Shown piece by piece: positions 10,646 to 22,725 of a DNA stretch of 64,000 bases. This stretch comes from Endomychus coccineus (lineage: Eukaryota > Arthropoda > Insecta > Coleoptera > Endomychidae), in the NCBI GenBank assembly GCA_958510875.1, contig OY294070.1, positions 121,376,703 through 121,440,702 on the forward strand, given 5' to 3'. Every line of letters starts with the position of its first letter. The stretch's first letter is position 1. The notes under the pieces are model-generated. The model saw nothing but the letters and a program-made list of their open reading frames with translations, searched no databases and was not told where the DNA came from. A program made the position numbers and the translations under genes.

Positions 10646-11640
10646 AGTAGGCATGCAAAGATGTATGCCTATTCATTTTCCTCAATTTCTTTATGTCCTG
10701 AGTTCCAGTGGAGGGTGATTATGTTCTGCAATCCTAAGGAATTTAGTTCGGTTTTGCTGGTAAGAACCATCATTGAGCTAAAGATGTTTGACCTCAGCGA
10801 TTTTACGGCTGCTTGGCTATCAGACATGAAGGCTATGAATTTCTTTTTCTACTCTTTGTCCAGTTTGACTGAATTGCATTGACTTTCGATTGAAAGATAC
10901 TGGTATATCTACCCATAGCTCCTGAATATATAGTTCTGGGTCCAAACGCTACAACCCCCATGGCTCCCATATTTTTTGTTGTTTTGTATAAATCGTTATA
11001 CCAAAAGATCCTTCTTCGTGTCCAAAGTTTGGAGGTTCTGTGTATACATGAACACCTCGCACATTTCATCCCTTGGTGTTATGAATAATGAGTATTCCAT
11101 CTTCAAAGAGTTCTCATCCTTCTATAGGAGTTTTATACGTGCCTAAGTTTCTTCCTTGCTTATATTTTCACAGTCCTATGTATTGCTATGAGAAGAGGGT
11201 CCCAGTGTTTCCTCCATACTATCTACTAGGATAAGACGTCAGCAGTCAGAACTCAGTTATGCATATACATGCCTCAGAGCCTTACTTGATACTGTTTGTT
11301 CGGTAATTTGATTGGTTCTATCGCTCCGAGCTACAGCCATTTAGCCCCATAGGTGACAGTGAGCATCACCATCATGGATTATATCCAGATCGGTATTCTG
11401 AAGAACTACACCATTTTCTACCCGTCATCTTTTTGCACATTATTAGAACACATATCGCCTTCGTACTTATATTCCTCAAGTACTGGCTGCCATAGATGTG
11501 TTTTCTCCAGTATTATAACTAGATAGTTGAAATCATCATTCAGCCCTATGGTAATCCCATCCTGCTCGATTTGCTTTATGTAATCTATCTTCATTTCCTG
11601 GTAAATGCTACTATTATAGTTTTATTAGGGTTATATCCCA
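10640..11640 (-). pseudogene. R1-like LINE: reverse transcriptase end and RNase H, degenerate
   Basis: Read on the minus strand in broken frames. From about 11560 down comes an RT-C-terminal block (DDFNYLVIILEKTHLW, the usual KYLGV.LD..L.W region). Next is a linker (LDTKKDLLVYRFIQ), then the RNase H sequence with a GPRTIYSGAMGRYTSIFQ block and IAFMSDSQAAVKSLRS, the DSQAA catalytic motif. It ends with HWNSGHKEIEE. Stops and frameshifts interrupt it throughout. The RNase H resembles the copies at 9.2-9.5 and 15.5-16.1 kb, so one family seems to have inserted repeatedly on this strand. Confidence 0.65.
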
Positions 11641-11757
11641 GTCAGGTCGATTAGCACCATCTATCTTGTATGGTTTCACACAGAAAGCTCTCAAATCCGT
11701 GTAAATACCCACATATGTACTAGGAGGTCGGTTAGTACGCTGCACATGCCCGAAGAG

Positions 11758-12290
11758 TTAAGACGGAGTGAGTGAATGTCTAGTTGCGGGAGGTTTATTC
11801 CGCTATGTAGAAACCAACAACTTGACTAATGAACCATGTGAGGATATTTCCTTTTCATTAAGATTGCATGTTTGTTCTAAGCTGGTCAGCATTTCAAACC
11901 GCGAGGTGAGTATTCTGCTTACGTGAACGTCGCATGCATTTGTCTATGTGCGCTCTATCTTGGAAGTGGATAGACTATTACAGAAAGAAAACGTCATAAA
12001 TCTCTCAACGGCCGCATGTAAATTGTAGAGGGCGCTGCGTTACGCAGATAGTTAGGGCACAGTGCGCGAAACAATGCGAATACCGTCGAGTATTTCGACG
12101 GACCTCTCTGCTCAATTACTATAAAACGCTTCAAGGTAAGACATTGAATTCGTATGCCAGTCAATTTCGAGCATCATATCTAGTTTAAATCAAAATTTCA
12201 AGCGGATTTCAATCACCATTTGACCGCAAACATACATTTGCCAAAATAACCCTAGTGAATCAAGAAACGCTAAGGCTCACTCCGTCTTAA
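11758..12290. mobile_element. 533-bp MITE bounded by TTAA
   Basis: The 15-bp perfect inverted repeat TTAAGACGGAGTGAG / CTCACTCCGTCTTAA sits at the two ends (11758 and 12290). If TTAA is the duplicated target, the element proper is 11762-12286. TTAA targets suggest piggyBac-like mobilisation, but the GACGG ends are not the classic piggyBac terminus. There is no ORF. The interior is more GC-rich than its surroundings and contains an ACTATAAAACG followed by AAG|GTAAGA at about 12135, which would mimic a promoter plus splice donor. Confidence 0.55.
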
Positions 12291-12959
12291 TTAATACTAT
12301 TAACTTATTAAAACTAAAGTATAATCAACCATATGAAGTGATTATATTATGATGAATGGAAATGTAGCAGCCCTCGTAATAAATCATTTCATCTTCAAAT
12401 ACTCTCGCACATCACCAATCAACGCTTATTATTCTTATTTCGACTATGTAATCGTCAATATATTGTAAATAGTAGAAGTTTATGTCGATTAATAACGAAG
12501 GTAACCATGAGGATCGGCGACAGAGCCTAGTTAAGAACACAATGCAGTGAATTTGCATTGCCAGTTTGTATGCGATTAACTTACATAAGAGACCATCGCT
12601 AAAAATAAAACAACGAGCGGACAAAAAACGAATCACGCATTCCTGATAGGTCAGCAGACTACACTCTTATGAAATCCTGATTCTCCCTCTCACGATCTGA
12701 TGTTGCGACTTCTTTAAAACTATGAAATAGTTTAACATTTGATAATCTTAATGTTACTATTCTTGCGTTATCCACGTTTTAATAATCCCTCAGGGAAGAG
12801 TTTCGTACAGGATGTATCAAGGAAACGTTTTTTTACTTTCAATAATTAATTAATGTTCTGGAAAAGGTCAGATCAAACTTTTTCGAAGGAGCTATACACG
12901 TGATATGTGTAGGCACATCTGTAACCTCCACATAGTATGCGCTGTCAACCAAACTTGAG

Positions 12960-13326
12960 ACTAACTAGTCGGTAAAGCCTAATTTCTTCTTCTTCGGGTT
13001 AGTCCAGAGGTACTCGGTCCACGTAGAAGAATCTCATTCCACGGCCTGATCTGTATGATACTAGAAGGGCTTATTTTTCAGGAAGGACAAGTGGAATAGG
13101 CTGTCTCATGAGACAGCAGATCTTTTACCTTTTTCAAGTAGGATTGATCAATCAAGCTAGTGCTCAGTGAAGTTTTGGTTGCATTAAACTCTATTACTTT
13201 TGCAAAAGGATTTTGGCCTCCGTGCTGAAGAGATCGCATCAACTCAAGAACAGGATTTATTGATTGAGCATTAGAATAACTCGAAGGGAATTTCACATGA
13301 AAATCATCTTCAGCGATGGAGCTCAT
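12960..13326 (-). pseudogene. Jockey-like LINE reverse-transcriptase fragment
   Basis: The minus strand (13078-13326) contains VIEFNATKTSLSTSL after a block around the palm domain. VEFNATKTQ-type sequence follows the FADD box in Jockey-clade reverse transcriptases. The same family is seen at 60785-61330 (minus). The catalytic box itself is absent and the frame closes at 13078. Confidence 0.55.
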
Positions 13327-13334
13327 TTTTGACT

Positions 13335-13890
13335 CAATGAAACGATTTTGGAACAGTCATTGCATTCTGATATATTGACTGTTTGGTGTGGATCTCATGC
13401 CGGTAATGGTGTGATTGGTCCTCAATTCTTTTTGCGCAAACAAGGCAACACAATTACGGTTATGGAAGACATTATCGTACCATCTTGAGTGGCTATTTGC
13501 CCCATGAATTGAATGATATAATTCTGACAAATGTGTGGTACCAACAAGATGGTGCCACCTGTTACAACACAGTGACCAAAACAATTAATTTACTGATCTT
13601 CGGCAAAATGATTATTTCAAAAAATGGACCTGCCAATTGGCCGTCTCGTTCAATTGATTTAACGCCTTTGAACTTTATTCCATTCTAGGCCATGTTAAAT
13701 CTTTATTCCAAGCTAACAATCCAAAAAATGTAGGCGACATGAATCTACATTGAAGCCGCCATTCCTGCTATACAACCTTTTTGTGTAAAGAGTTATGGAA
13801 AATTTGGGTCATCCTTAAGGTTGTTTGGTACATTCCATTGACAAACTGAATGTGGAAGTTGGCACTATGAAGCAAACATTTTTGGAATTT
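13335..13890 (+). pseudogene. Tc1/mariner-type transposase remnant, different family
   Basis: In broken + strand frames: LTVWCGSHAGNGVIGPQFF, then NVWYQQDGATCYN (second catalytic Asp in QQDGA), then NWPSRSIDLTPLNF, the block before the third acidic residue. An in-frame stop at 13486 splits the first two blocks and the third ends at a stop at 13686. It is clearly distinct from the DETWIHYNTPETKEQ mariners elsewhere in the window. No intact TIRs found. Confidence 0.75.
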
Positions 13891-14284
13891 AGTAAGCTAC
13901 CTCCACCGGCTCTAATTGGTAGTCAAATAACTATGCCAGTTCAGGTGATATTCTACCTGGATTAGAATAAATATTGTTTTGTTTAGTTTGTAAATTCTCA
14001 TTTTAGCAGATATTTAATTCGAACAAAATACCCATTAATACCCATTGGACAATTTTCGAACCAAATACCCATCTTCCTTCAATCCGGATTTGGAGCTAAG
14101 AACAATCGATTCGTTTTTATATTTGGTGTTATTTTGCTTAATATCTTCTATAGTAGACGCACTGGACACTTGTCTTGACATTTTTTTGTCAGATGCTATG
14201 GTATGTTTTTCTCTGCCCTGTATAGTTTTGGCGAATATGGTGTTGTATTCAATACGAACGTAAGTTCACCATGTCGACTTCGTT

Positions 14285-14795
14285 CTTGCAAAATTCTACT
14301 ACCTAGAAGGTTGCTCCGTTGCCACGCGAGCTCGACGGCAAAATCTGGTACAACTTTTCTTGTAAGCCTCCCGATGAGTTTTCTTCGTAGTTTTCAACAA
14401 TCTTGCTGATCTTTGCAGTTGCCAGAGCTGCATAACTGGATTTTTTTCTCTGGAAGCGCTTGTAGGTCTCTTTTTTGGCCGCACGTGCTTTTCTGACATC
14501 CTCAAAAACTAAATCTTTCAACGGATCTATTTTCTGATCGAAATTCCCAAAGTACTTTTTCTGGAGGAGCTTTGCGAAAATATTACAAATCGTCTTCACA
14601 ACTACTTCCTTATAATCGTTGCCTTTAGCTCGCTTCATGTTGAAAGCCCAATCTATGGGAATATCTGCCGAGTATTTATTCGATCTCTGCTCGAGAAATT
14701 CATATTTTCGCTCTTTACAAAATGTCTTAAACTGCTTCCAAATGCATTTGTTTGTTTGTTCGTTTGCAGGCGTTAAAGATTCAATTGATATGCTT
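14285..14795 (-). pseudogene. Crypton-like tyrosine-recombinase remnant
   Basis: The minus strand is open for about 165 codons from near 14795 to 14303. It reads CIWKQFKTFCKERKYE, IPIDWAFNMKRAKGNDYKE, NIFAKLLQKKYF, then a basic KARAAKKETYKRFQRKKS stretch and ENYEENSSGGLQEKLYQI. This pattern resembles the DUF3504/KIAA1958-QRICH1 type proteins derived from Crypton recombinases. Just after YQI a shift to another frame gives FAVELAWQR, matching the AVELAWRG block that holds the first catalytic Arg region, so there is a frameshift at about 14345. The catalytic C-terminal half is missing. Family assignment is from memory of the pattern and is moderate. Confidence 0.5.
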
Positions 14796-15477
14796 ATTTA
14801 TAAATATTAAGCGATTCATTGCGATTTTAATCAACGTTTGTTAATAAATACAAACCTTTGTTATTATGACAGTTATTGAATCATGGCTCTAGATTTAAAT
14901 TACTATTCATTATTTTTACTTTGTGTACTCGTTTATCATAGTATATATGTATAGATTACCACACTAGGGTTCAATAAATTCGAAAATAATTGTACAGATA
15001 TTTTTTCAAACTTGCAATAGCCACTCGACCCCTTTGGCTTCTCAGACTATTGCCTGTCAACAAGTTTTCGAGGATCTGTCGAACTATTTTCAATATTTTC
15101 TCACTCTCTTGTGATATTTCCTACTACTGATAATATAATGATGATGTTTTCATACGAGTATATTGTAATGTTATATTTATCATATTTTTGTTATCATATT
15201 TATGTTTAAGAAAGTTACCTTTAAACTGCTTCAATACAGGGTAATTCCAAAACGGAACTCTCTAGGAAAATTGCAATACTAGAATATTAATTTGCTGGCA
15301 TTGAAAAATGTAGGTGTTCGATGAGGTAATTTAGATCAAATATACTAAGCAATGGCTCTAGCTTATATTTATTTTCATTTTGCGAAGGTGAAGAAAACCC
15401 ATATGATGAGGTTATGAGCCTTTGGGTTTCATGGTCTACTGTGAGAGTCACCATTCCAGGCATATTAACTAAAAACT

Positions 15478-16110
15478 TCACCCCCTTTGTGGGTTTGTCC
15501 AGCTATTGCGTCCGGTGACACTTAGGCCTGCTGGCCCATTGTATCTCGCCTTTTTTGTACTTTGTACTAGTTTGTACAAGTCCTTTACTGGGTGGGAACT
15601 GTATAATTCTGGTTCGCCAATAGGCTTTCCAAAAATTGACTGTCTTTTGCAATCAAGTGCCTCGCATTTACACAGTATGTGTGTGACTGTTTCTGTATCC
15701 TTACCGCAAAGTCTACATGTCAGGTCACCATTGTACAGTCCCATTTTGTTTACGTGCCCTTTTACTGGCGCATAGCCAGTCATGAGCCCTGTTACGAATT
15801 TTATTTTTTCCCTATTTAGTTCCAATAGGTCTGTCGTTCTTTTGTTACATGTGGCTTTGATGTATTTCTTCCCATGTTCGTTTCCTGGGATTTTTCCCAG
15901 TATTCTTTGTGGTTTTCCATGATCCAGTCTTCTACAGACTTTCGTGCTGTACGTTTTGGTACCCACGTGGTCTGTTCTGGTTCAGGAGCGTTCTCCGACC
16001 CTCTTCTTGCAAGTTCGTCGGCTTTTTCATTGCCTGTCATTCCCTGATGTCTCGACACCCAGGCTCTAGTTTTATGAAAAGAAAAGTTAGTAGTTTCGGC
16101 TGTAAATAAT
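15478..16110 (-). pseudogene. R1-like LINE: RNase H end and zinc-knuckle C-terminus
   Basis: Minus strand, two overlapping frames. First SRHQGMTGNEKADELARRG (RNase H end, 16058 downward), then a linker with VEDWIMENHKEYWEKSQ. The other frame (15966-15478) reads FVTGLMTGYAPVKGHVNKMG and TCRLCGKDTETVTHILCKCEAL, the Cys-Cys-His-Cys knuckle typical of this tail. A frameshift near 15870 joins them. It is probably the same family as the RNase H debris at 9-11.6 kb. Confidence 0.75.
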
Positions 16111-16589
16111 CTGTCAATCCAGCACTGTGTCGCCCCTCTTTCACATTGAGTCTATTTTCTCTGTTTTTGTTTGAAGAGGCTTTATGAATTTATTCTTAAT
16201 GATTCAGATGTCACTACATTCAGCAGTTGAGGACCTGAAAATTATAAGAATCTTTATTCCAGAGATTCATTACATTTTGGAATCAAATATTTGTATTGTC
16301 GAACGGAACTAGTTTTATGTAAAAAAACTGTTATAGTGATCTTAGAAAAATCGGTTACTTCCCAAACGGAATGATTGGAAAATTTCCATCCTTGAGAAAA
16401 CGAACGAAGACAAACGTTACGTATTCGAATTAATCTCAAAGTATACTTAGCCGATCTTACGAATGTCTCCACTCCACACCCAGAATCAGAACAAAAGACT
16501 CGTAGATAAAACAGAACGAGTAACGAGCCCGCAATTACCAGAGACAATGAGATACAACGCGATTCTCGGGCTACGAGCATGATGGCCAT

Positions 16590-16931
16590 CCAGTATAAAC
16601 TGCGTCCATGCACATAGTAATGATTGTATCGTGGCGGGGTTAGGCGGGGAACACCCGTCAAACAACTGCTCACCGGCAACTACTGAAGATATCAGCAAGG
16701 CCTTCACAAGTCTGCAAGAAGAGATACTCGCAGGAATATCGACGAACTCGCAATTGGCGAGCCGTTGACTTGTTATGGTGGTTTATTACAAGAGTTTGTT
16801 GGTTTATGTGAAAGCGTGCTTTAATTTCTAATTTTATGTGATCGATCTAGTGATTCCCGTGAAATGTTTATAATCAAGTGCTGTGAGACGTTTTAAGCCG
16901 ATTGCGAATCGATAACCAAGGAACTGTAAAG
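16590..16931 (+). promoter_or_regulatory. Candidate internal promoter and non-coding first exon
   Basis: A TATAAA at about 16595 is followed 30-50 bp downstream by GTGGCGGGGTTAGGCGGGG, then about 250 bp of mixed-composition sequence with no long + ORF, ending CTGTAAAG|GTAAAT at 16931/16932, a good splice donor. This resembles a short 5' UTR exon. It sits in the large second intron, so it could start a shorter isoform. The next exon (39234) has no early in-frame Met, so translation would start at a Met further on, such as in the 41517 exon. There is no direct evidence of transcription. Confidence 0.28.
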
Positions 16932-18012
16932 GTAAATAAAAAGAATTACCTTCTTTTTCTGGTGTATTTCACAGAATTGCTGAAAATATCTAAGGATAAC
17001 TGCCCAACAATGCATTTTAAAGTTTCCAAAATATTTCTGAATCTTTTGTATCCATGAAGCAATAATTGAAATAGGGTATAATTATTTTAACAGTCGAACA
17101 GCTTCCGAATAGCAACAGTTCTCAAAATTGCATTTAAACCGAAATGTTTCAGATTGAATCAATAGCAGGTTATTCCGTTAACTATTCGAAGGTGCCTAGA
17201 TTTTGGAAAAACTGGAATTTGTTGTTATTCTTGTTTGAATAACTTTTCTTCTAGTTTACATACAGTTGGGAATTCATATAAGAGACTTTGCGGTCCACAT
17301 CCTCTTGTACATCTGTTGCTTTTGGTCGAGAGCGAGTCTATAAACCGCATATTGGCCTAAAGGCTGTGGATAATGTTTTTAAAGTCACCTGAGAAATGTC
17401 AGGATCAGCTTATATGGAGATTCAAATTTCCTGCAAGAAAACTGCTTCACTGTTTTTAACCTCTTAGTTTTGCAATAGATTACAGCAAAACAACTCCATG
17501 TATTCAGCAGCTATTCCAAAATTAATAAAGGTAACAGATGTGTTGAATATTTTTACAAAAGCTCATCTACTGTTCATTTGTATGTCTAACATATTTCCAA
17601 ATCTTCTTGACCAGCATATGTGTGACCGCTTAGAACTATAGCTCATACACAGTTCATTAGCTTATAAAATGTATTGGATCTCCTTAGTAATACTAGAGCA
17701 GTCAAATGGGACCAAACCCGTAAATCCTTGGCAAAAGGGGTGGATTTTGGTGGAACAAAGTGCAATCCTTTCAGAATGTTATCAGAGACAAAGTCTACCT
17801 CATAGATAGTTGAGCAAATTGTTTATATTGTTTATAAACAATAAATTAACAATTTAATTAGGTCATTTTTGAGATTACATAAAAAATGCTAAATTTGACC
17901 ATTTTTGATCGGTTAAAGATTGGTCAGTGAACATATGAAATTGATTAAACAAACAGTTGAATTAACTGCATTTGTTATAAACAATTTATTTATTAACAAA
18001 TTTTTAATGGTT

Positions 18013-18800
18013 ATAAACAAATTATTTATTAACAAGTATAGGAATTTGCCCAGAATGTCGAGTTTATAGTCGTTTTCGGATAATTTTGGGCTCCTGATTA
18101 CGATTTTATTGCTATCATGGTCTTTAAATGCATACATACATTTTTAAATTGTAATAAACAAATTATTTATTAACAAGTATAGGAATTTGACCAGAATGTC
18201 GAGTTTACAGTCGTTTTCGGATAATTTTGGGCTCCTGATTACGATTTTATTGCTATTATGGTCTTTAAATGCATACATACATTTTTAAATTGTAATAAAC
18301 AAATTATTTATTAACAAGTATAGGAATTTGACCAGAATGTCGAGTTTACAGTCGTTTTCGGATAATTTTGGGCTCCTGATTACGATTTTATTGCTATTCT
18401 GGTCTTTAAATGCATACATACATTTTTAAATTGTAATAAACAAATTATTTATTAACAAGTATAGGAATTTGACCAGAATGTCGAGTTTACAGTCGTTTTC
18501 GGATAATTTTGGGCTCCTGATTACGATTTTATTGCTATTCTGGTCTTTAAATGCATACATACATTTTTAAATTGTAATAAACAAATTATTTATTAACAAG
18601 TATAGGAATTTGACCAGAATGTCGAGTTTACAGTCGTTTTCGGATAATTTTGGGCTCCTGATTACGATTTTATTGCTATTATGGTCTTTAAATGCATACA
18701 TACATTTTTAAATTGTAATAAACAAATTATTTATTAACAAGTATAGGAATTTGACCAAAATGTCGAGTCATTGCTATTATGGTTTTTAATAGCATATATA
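18013..18800. repeat. Minisatellite, 141-bp unit, about 5.5 copies
   Basis: ATAAACAAATTATTTATTAA begins units at 18013, 18154, 18295, 18436, 18577 and 18718, an exact 141-bp spacing. Units differ at only a few positions (for example GCTATTATGG against GCTATTCTGG). The last unit carries a deletion joining GTCGAGT to CATTGCTATT near 18768. A diverged half unit precedes the array (17975-18012). Each unit includes TCGTTTTCGGATAATTTTGG and CATACATACATTTTTAAATT. No ORF runs through it. The near identity suggests recent expansion or ongoing homogenisation. Confidence 0.9.
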
Positions 18801-19229
18801 AATTTTGAATTGTTATAAACAAATTGAAAAAAAGATAGATTCCAAACAGATATTGCTCAACTTCTTCTGGCAATACCCGGCTTCATCGATTCATTTAGAA
18901 GCAAATATTACTTGAAAAGAATTTTGGAACTGAACCAAATCTTCATGAACAGCATATCCATGGCATATTTTTAAGTAAATCCCATGTACTGGTCAGCAGA
19001 AAAAATGTCAATGTCTTTTATTATGTTTTTAGTTCTATGCTTCAATCTAAAATTTTCTCAGGTTCTTTCATTCTAATGCTTTTTATTTAAAATCACCTAA
19101 AATTTACTAATTTGATTATATAAGATCAATGTTTAACAAACCCGATCTTCAAGGCCACAAATGTGTGACATATTCCTAACTATACCTCATTTATCTATAA
19201 ACTCTTCATCTTGGATAGTAAACTCCCGC

Positions 19230-20362
19230 GGATAGCTAATTTTGACAATTCTTGGCTTCCGGATGTATTCCGCGTCACAATAGCACGCCGACGTTTCGTC
19301 AACCATTACAGGTAGCATCTTCAGGGCAGGCTTGAGGCTTGAAGTGAAACTGATAATTCTGGTTTTTGTAGCGGTATTTATTGTAAGAAAAAACCTTCAC
19401 GCTACACAGTTGACTGCCTTTATTCCGGTGGTTAACTCCGTTCTGGCACCTGACTTTGCCGTTGTGTGATCATGTGCGAAGTGGAATTTTCAAGGATGAG
19501 TTTTCAAATGTTGGGAAGGTAATATCCTGAGTCACGGCTTAGATTGTTTGGATGATTTAGGATTTTTATCGCTTCAAGAAATTTTGCTGATAGAAGTTTG
19601 GGGCTCAGGCTAGGATTTTAGTATTTTCGAAAAGAATTTGATAATTAGTGTCAAACTTGTGTTCCGCAAGTGCAGATCTACTGGTGTCACGAAGCCTTGT
19701 ACGGCGCTCATATTCTTTCATACGAGTACCTGCTGTACGACCTGTTTCACCAATGTAGGCTTTACCGCAACAACAGGTAATGCTATAAACACCTTCTATA
19801 TGAAGAGAAGGAAGGGGATCTTTGATAGGTTTATGAAACTGAGATGGTCTTGGAAGTGTGAAAAACCGAGTAAATATATAATGTTTTGTAAGGATTTTGG
19901 AAATTCGATCTGTTATATTTTTATTATATGGAAGATAGGCAGTATATGAAGCAGTTGGTGGGTGTGGCTCAGGTTGATTTGAAATTTTAGGCGAAGTGTA
20001 TTTCTTTATGGCTTTTTTAATGTTATAATGGGAGAAATTATTTGATAATAAGACAGATGAAAGATGTTTTTATTCTGATTTTAAGGATTGGGGTTGCGAT
20101 AATGTGACAGCTCTATGGACTAAGGAGTTTATGACAGATTGCTTTTGGGCAGGGTGGTGGTGGGAAAGGCCATTGAGGTATCTATTCATATAAGTACCGT
20201 CAGTCTGTCGACTAACTAATACATCTAGGAACGGGAGTGAACATTTCGATTCAACTTCCATGGTGAAAAGGATATTGGGATCCAATGCTTGAGAATAGAT
20301 GAGAAAATAGCATCTTCCTCAAAAGATTCTATGAAGATATTAGCTATGACTTCCTCATTCAG
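19230..20362 (-). pseudogene. Penelope-like element, family 1, minus copy
   Basis: Minus strand from 20362 down: reverse-transcriptase tail (VIANIFIESFEEDAIFSS), then DPNILFTMEVESKCSLPFLD and VSRQTDGT, HHHPAQKQSVINSLVHRA. Lower down comes the GIY-YIG endonuclease (GVYSITCCCGKAYIGETGRT, about 19680-19800) and a 3' tail with the CCTGAAGATGC block at 19310-19330. The stretch that should hold the YVDD catalytic box is missing between the first two blocks, and stops interrupt the linker, so it is inactive. It lies head-to-head with the + copy at 20368. Confidence 0.75.
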
Positions 20363-20367
20363 AAGGT

Positions 20368-20930
20368 TTTTATAGCATTTCCTGTTCTTGCGGTAACGCC
20401 TACATTGGTGGAACAGGTCGAACAGTAGCTACTCGTGTGAAAGAACATGAGCGCTGTACAAGGCTTCGTGACACCAGTAGATCTGCACTTGCGAAACACA
20501 AGGTCGACACAAATCCTTTTCGAAAATACTAAAATCCTAGCCTGAGCCCCAAACTTCTATCAGCAAAAAATTCTTGAAACCATAGAGATCCTAAAACATC
20601 CAAATAATTCAAGCCATGACTCAGGATATTACCTTCCCAACATTTGGATACCCTTCCTCGAAAATTCCACTTTGCACATGATCACACAACGGCAGGGTTA
20701 GGTGCCAGAACGGAGTTAATCACCGGAATAAAAGCAGTGAACTGTGTAGCGTGAAGGTTTTTTCTTACTATAAATACCACTGCAAAAACCAGAAGAATCA
20801 GTTTCAGTTCAAGCCTAAAGCATGCCCTGAAGATGCCACCTGTAATGATTGGCGAAACTTCGGCATCAAGTCGTGCTATTGTGACACGGAATCCATCCGG
20901 AAGTCAATTTTGAAATGTAGGTTCATCTTC
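20368..20930 (+). pseudogene. Penelope-like element, family 1, plus copy
   Basis: The + strand starts inside the GIY-YIG endonuclease (FYSISCSCGNAYIGGTGRT) and runs through RCTRLRDTSRSALAKHK into a frame-shifted linker and the 3' tail (CCTGAAGATGCCACCTG at 20826). It is the same family as 19230-20362 but in the opposite direction, so the pair forms a large imperfect palindrome with its centre near 20360. It has no reverse transcriptase. Confidence 0.72.
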
Positions 20931-21149
20931 TGATTCCACTTTCAAAATCACTTCTAGAATTAGCTTCCAGAAGATTCTTTCTGCTGCACATTTATTAGCG
21001 CTGAAAAATTGTCAGTGAACAGAATAAGTTCAATGTTCATAAAATATGAGCACACATAAGTATTCTTTTAAATTATCTCTATAACATCCTAAATTTTCCC
21101 AGCTGTAGGTATTAAATAGTACTACCTCATGTACTAAATAAATAAAACA

Positions 21150-22560
21150 TAATCAACTCCTGTATTCTAGGAAATTATTTTCCCAAGTCATTTAAAGAAG
21201 CCATAGTAATTCCTGTAGCTAAAGTTGATAATCCATCTGACTACACTCAACTGCGTCCAATCAGCATTTTGCCTGTGCTGTCGAAAGTCTTAGAGAAGGT
21301 TATGCATCAACAATTATCAACTCTTGATATTCTACCAGACTGCCAATCAGGGTTTCGCACCGGGTATAGCTGTACTACAGCTTTACTCAATGTCAATGAT
21401 GACATACTAAAGGCAAGTGATGATGGATTAGTTGCTATATTGATTCTACTTGATTTCTCTAAAGCATTTGATACCATATCTCATAAGTTGTTACTGACAA
21501 TTATGAAATTTGCTGGTCTCAAAGAAGATGCATGTTCTCTAGTGGCATCATATTTAACAGATAGAGTACAACAGGTCAAACTGAATGGATACTTATCCGA
21601 TTTTGCTAAGATCACATGTGGAGTACCTCAAGGGTCCATACTAGGTCCTCTGTTATTTACATTATATACCCATAACTTTCCAAAATTTTTAAAATATTGC
21701 ATTATCCATATGTATGCTGATGATACACAGCTACATTATATCTTTAAGCCCACTGAACTTAATGATGCACTCCGTAGAGTAAATGCAGATCTGGATGCTA
21801 TATTCAAAATGTCTGAGAGTCATTCTCTGTTTATCAATCCAACGAAATCTGTAGCTATATTATTGGGCAATAAAAATGTGTGTGCACAATTAAAGGATCA
21901 GGTACTAATAACAATAAACTCTGAGCCAATTCCTTTAGTTGATGTAGTTGGCTTATATAAGGAGAATGGTTTCAGATATAAAACACATGTTTCTAAATGT
22001 ATACGAAAAGGTTATGCAAATTTAAAGTTGCTATATCCACACAGAACTAATCTACCTACAAAAACTAAATTATTACTCTGTGATTCTTTAGTATTATCTC
22101 ATCTGAACTATTGCTCACAGGTGTTTTCAGCTTGCATAGACTCCATTCACCAATATAAAATATAAAAATTGTAAAATTCGTGTTTAAGGTTTGCCTATGG
22201 GATCCGTAAATATCAACATATATCTCACAGGCTGAAAGATGCTAAATGGTTGAATAATAGGTTTAAACTAAAGGCAGCTACGTTATATTACAAAATTTTG
22301 CAAGATAAATCACCACCTTATCTTTACAAAAAAATAAGATTTAGATCAGATCTTTATAACTTGAACGTTCGTAAACGAGATATGCTGGTTATACCAAGAC
22401 ACAGGCTTAAATTGTATGAAAGATCTTTCTCATATCAAGTTGTACACATCTATAATAGCATTCCGTCAAAAATAAAGGCTGAAACAAAAAACATTCAAAT
22501 GTGCTATGATTAGTTTCTTAAGAAGTTTACAGGAGAATAACATTTAATATACTTAGTATC
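21150..22560 (+). pseudogene. CR1-like LINE, 5'-truncated, reverse transcriptase
   Basis: The main frame 21269-22165 (298 codons) extends upstream to about 21165 (NPSDYTQLRPISI). It contains the palm motifs LDFSKAFD (residues 61-68), GVPQGSILGPLLF (118-130) and YADD (149-152), all apparently intact. A stop follows QYKI at 22163, and the thumb/C-terminal part continues in another frame at 22250-22513 (KAATLYYKILQDKSPPYL, KRDMLVIPRHRLKLYERS). The endonuclease domain is absent. The element ends in an (ATT)n tail at 22649, as in CR1/L2-type LINEs. It is one of the best preserved reverse transcriptases in the window but dead from truncation and frameshift. Confidence 0.85.
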
Positions 22561-22648
22561 TTTTCTAAAAGTTCTTATTATTTTCATATCTAATTTAATT
22601 CTCAACAATTAAAATTTAATTGAGACAAAATTATTCGGTAAGAATAAA

Positions 22649-22725
22649 TATATTATTATTATTATTATTATTATTGTTATTATTATTATTATTATTATTG
22701 TTATTATTATTATTTTTATTATTTT
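22649..22725. repeat. (ATT)n microsatellite, LINE 3' tail
   Basis: About 25 units of TTA with a few GTT and TTT interruptions directly after the LINE at 21150-22560. A second, shorter ATT run lies at 22910-22930, bounding an about 190-bp segment that may be another tail copy. Confidence 0.8.

Noticed and set aside
16254..16679. 141-codon minus-strand ORF
   Set aside because: No recognisable motif and a composition typical of antisense readings. The segment overlaps a candidate 5' region on the + strand, so it is taken as a chance ORF.
18013..18800. CRISPR-like array
   Set aside because: The whole 141-bp unit repeats with no variable spacers, and the context is eukaryotic. It is an ordinary minisatellite.
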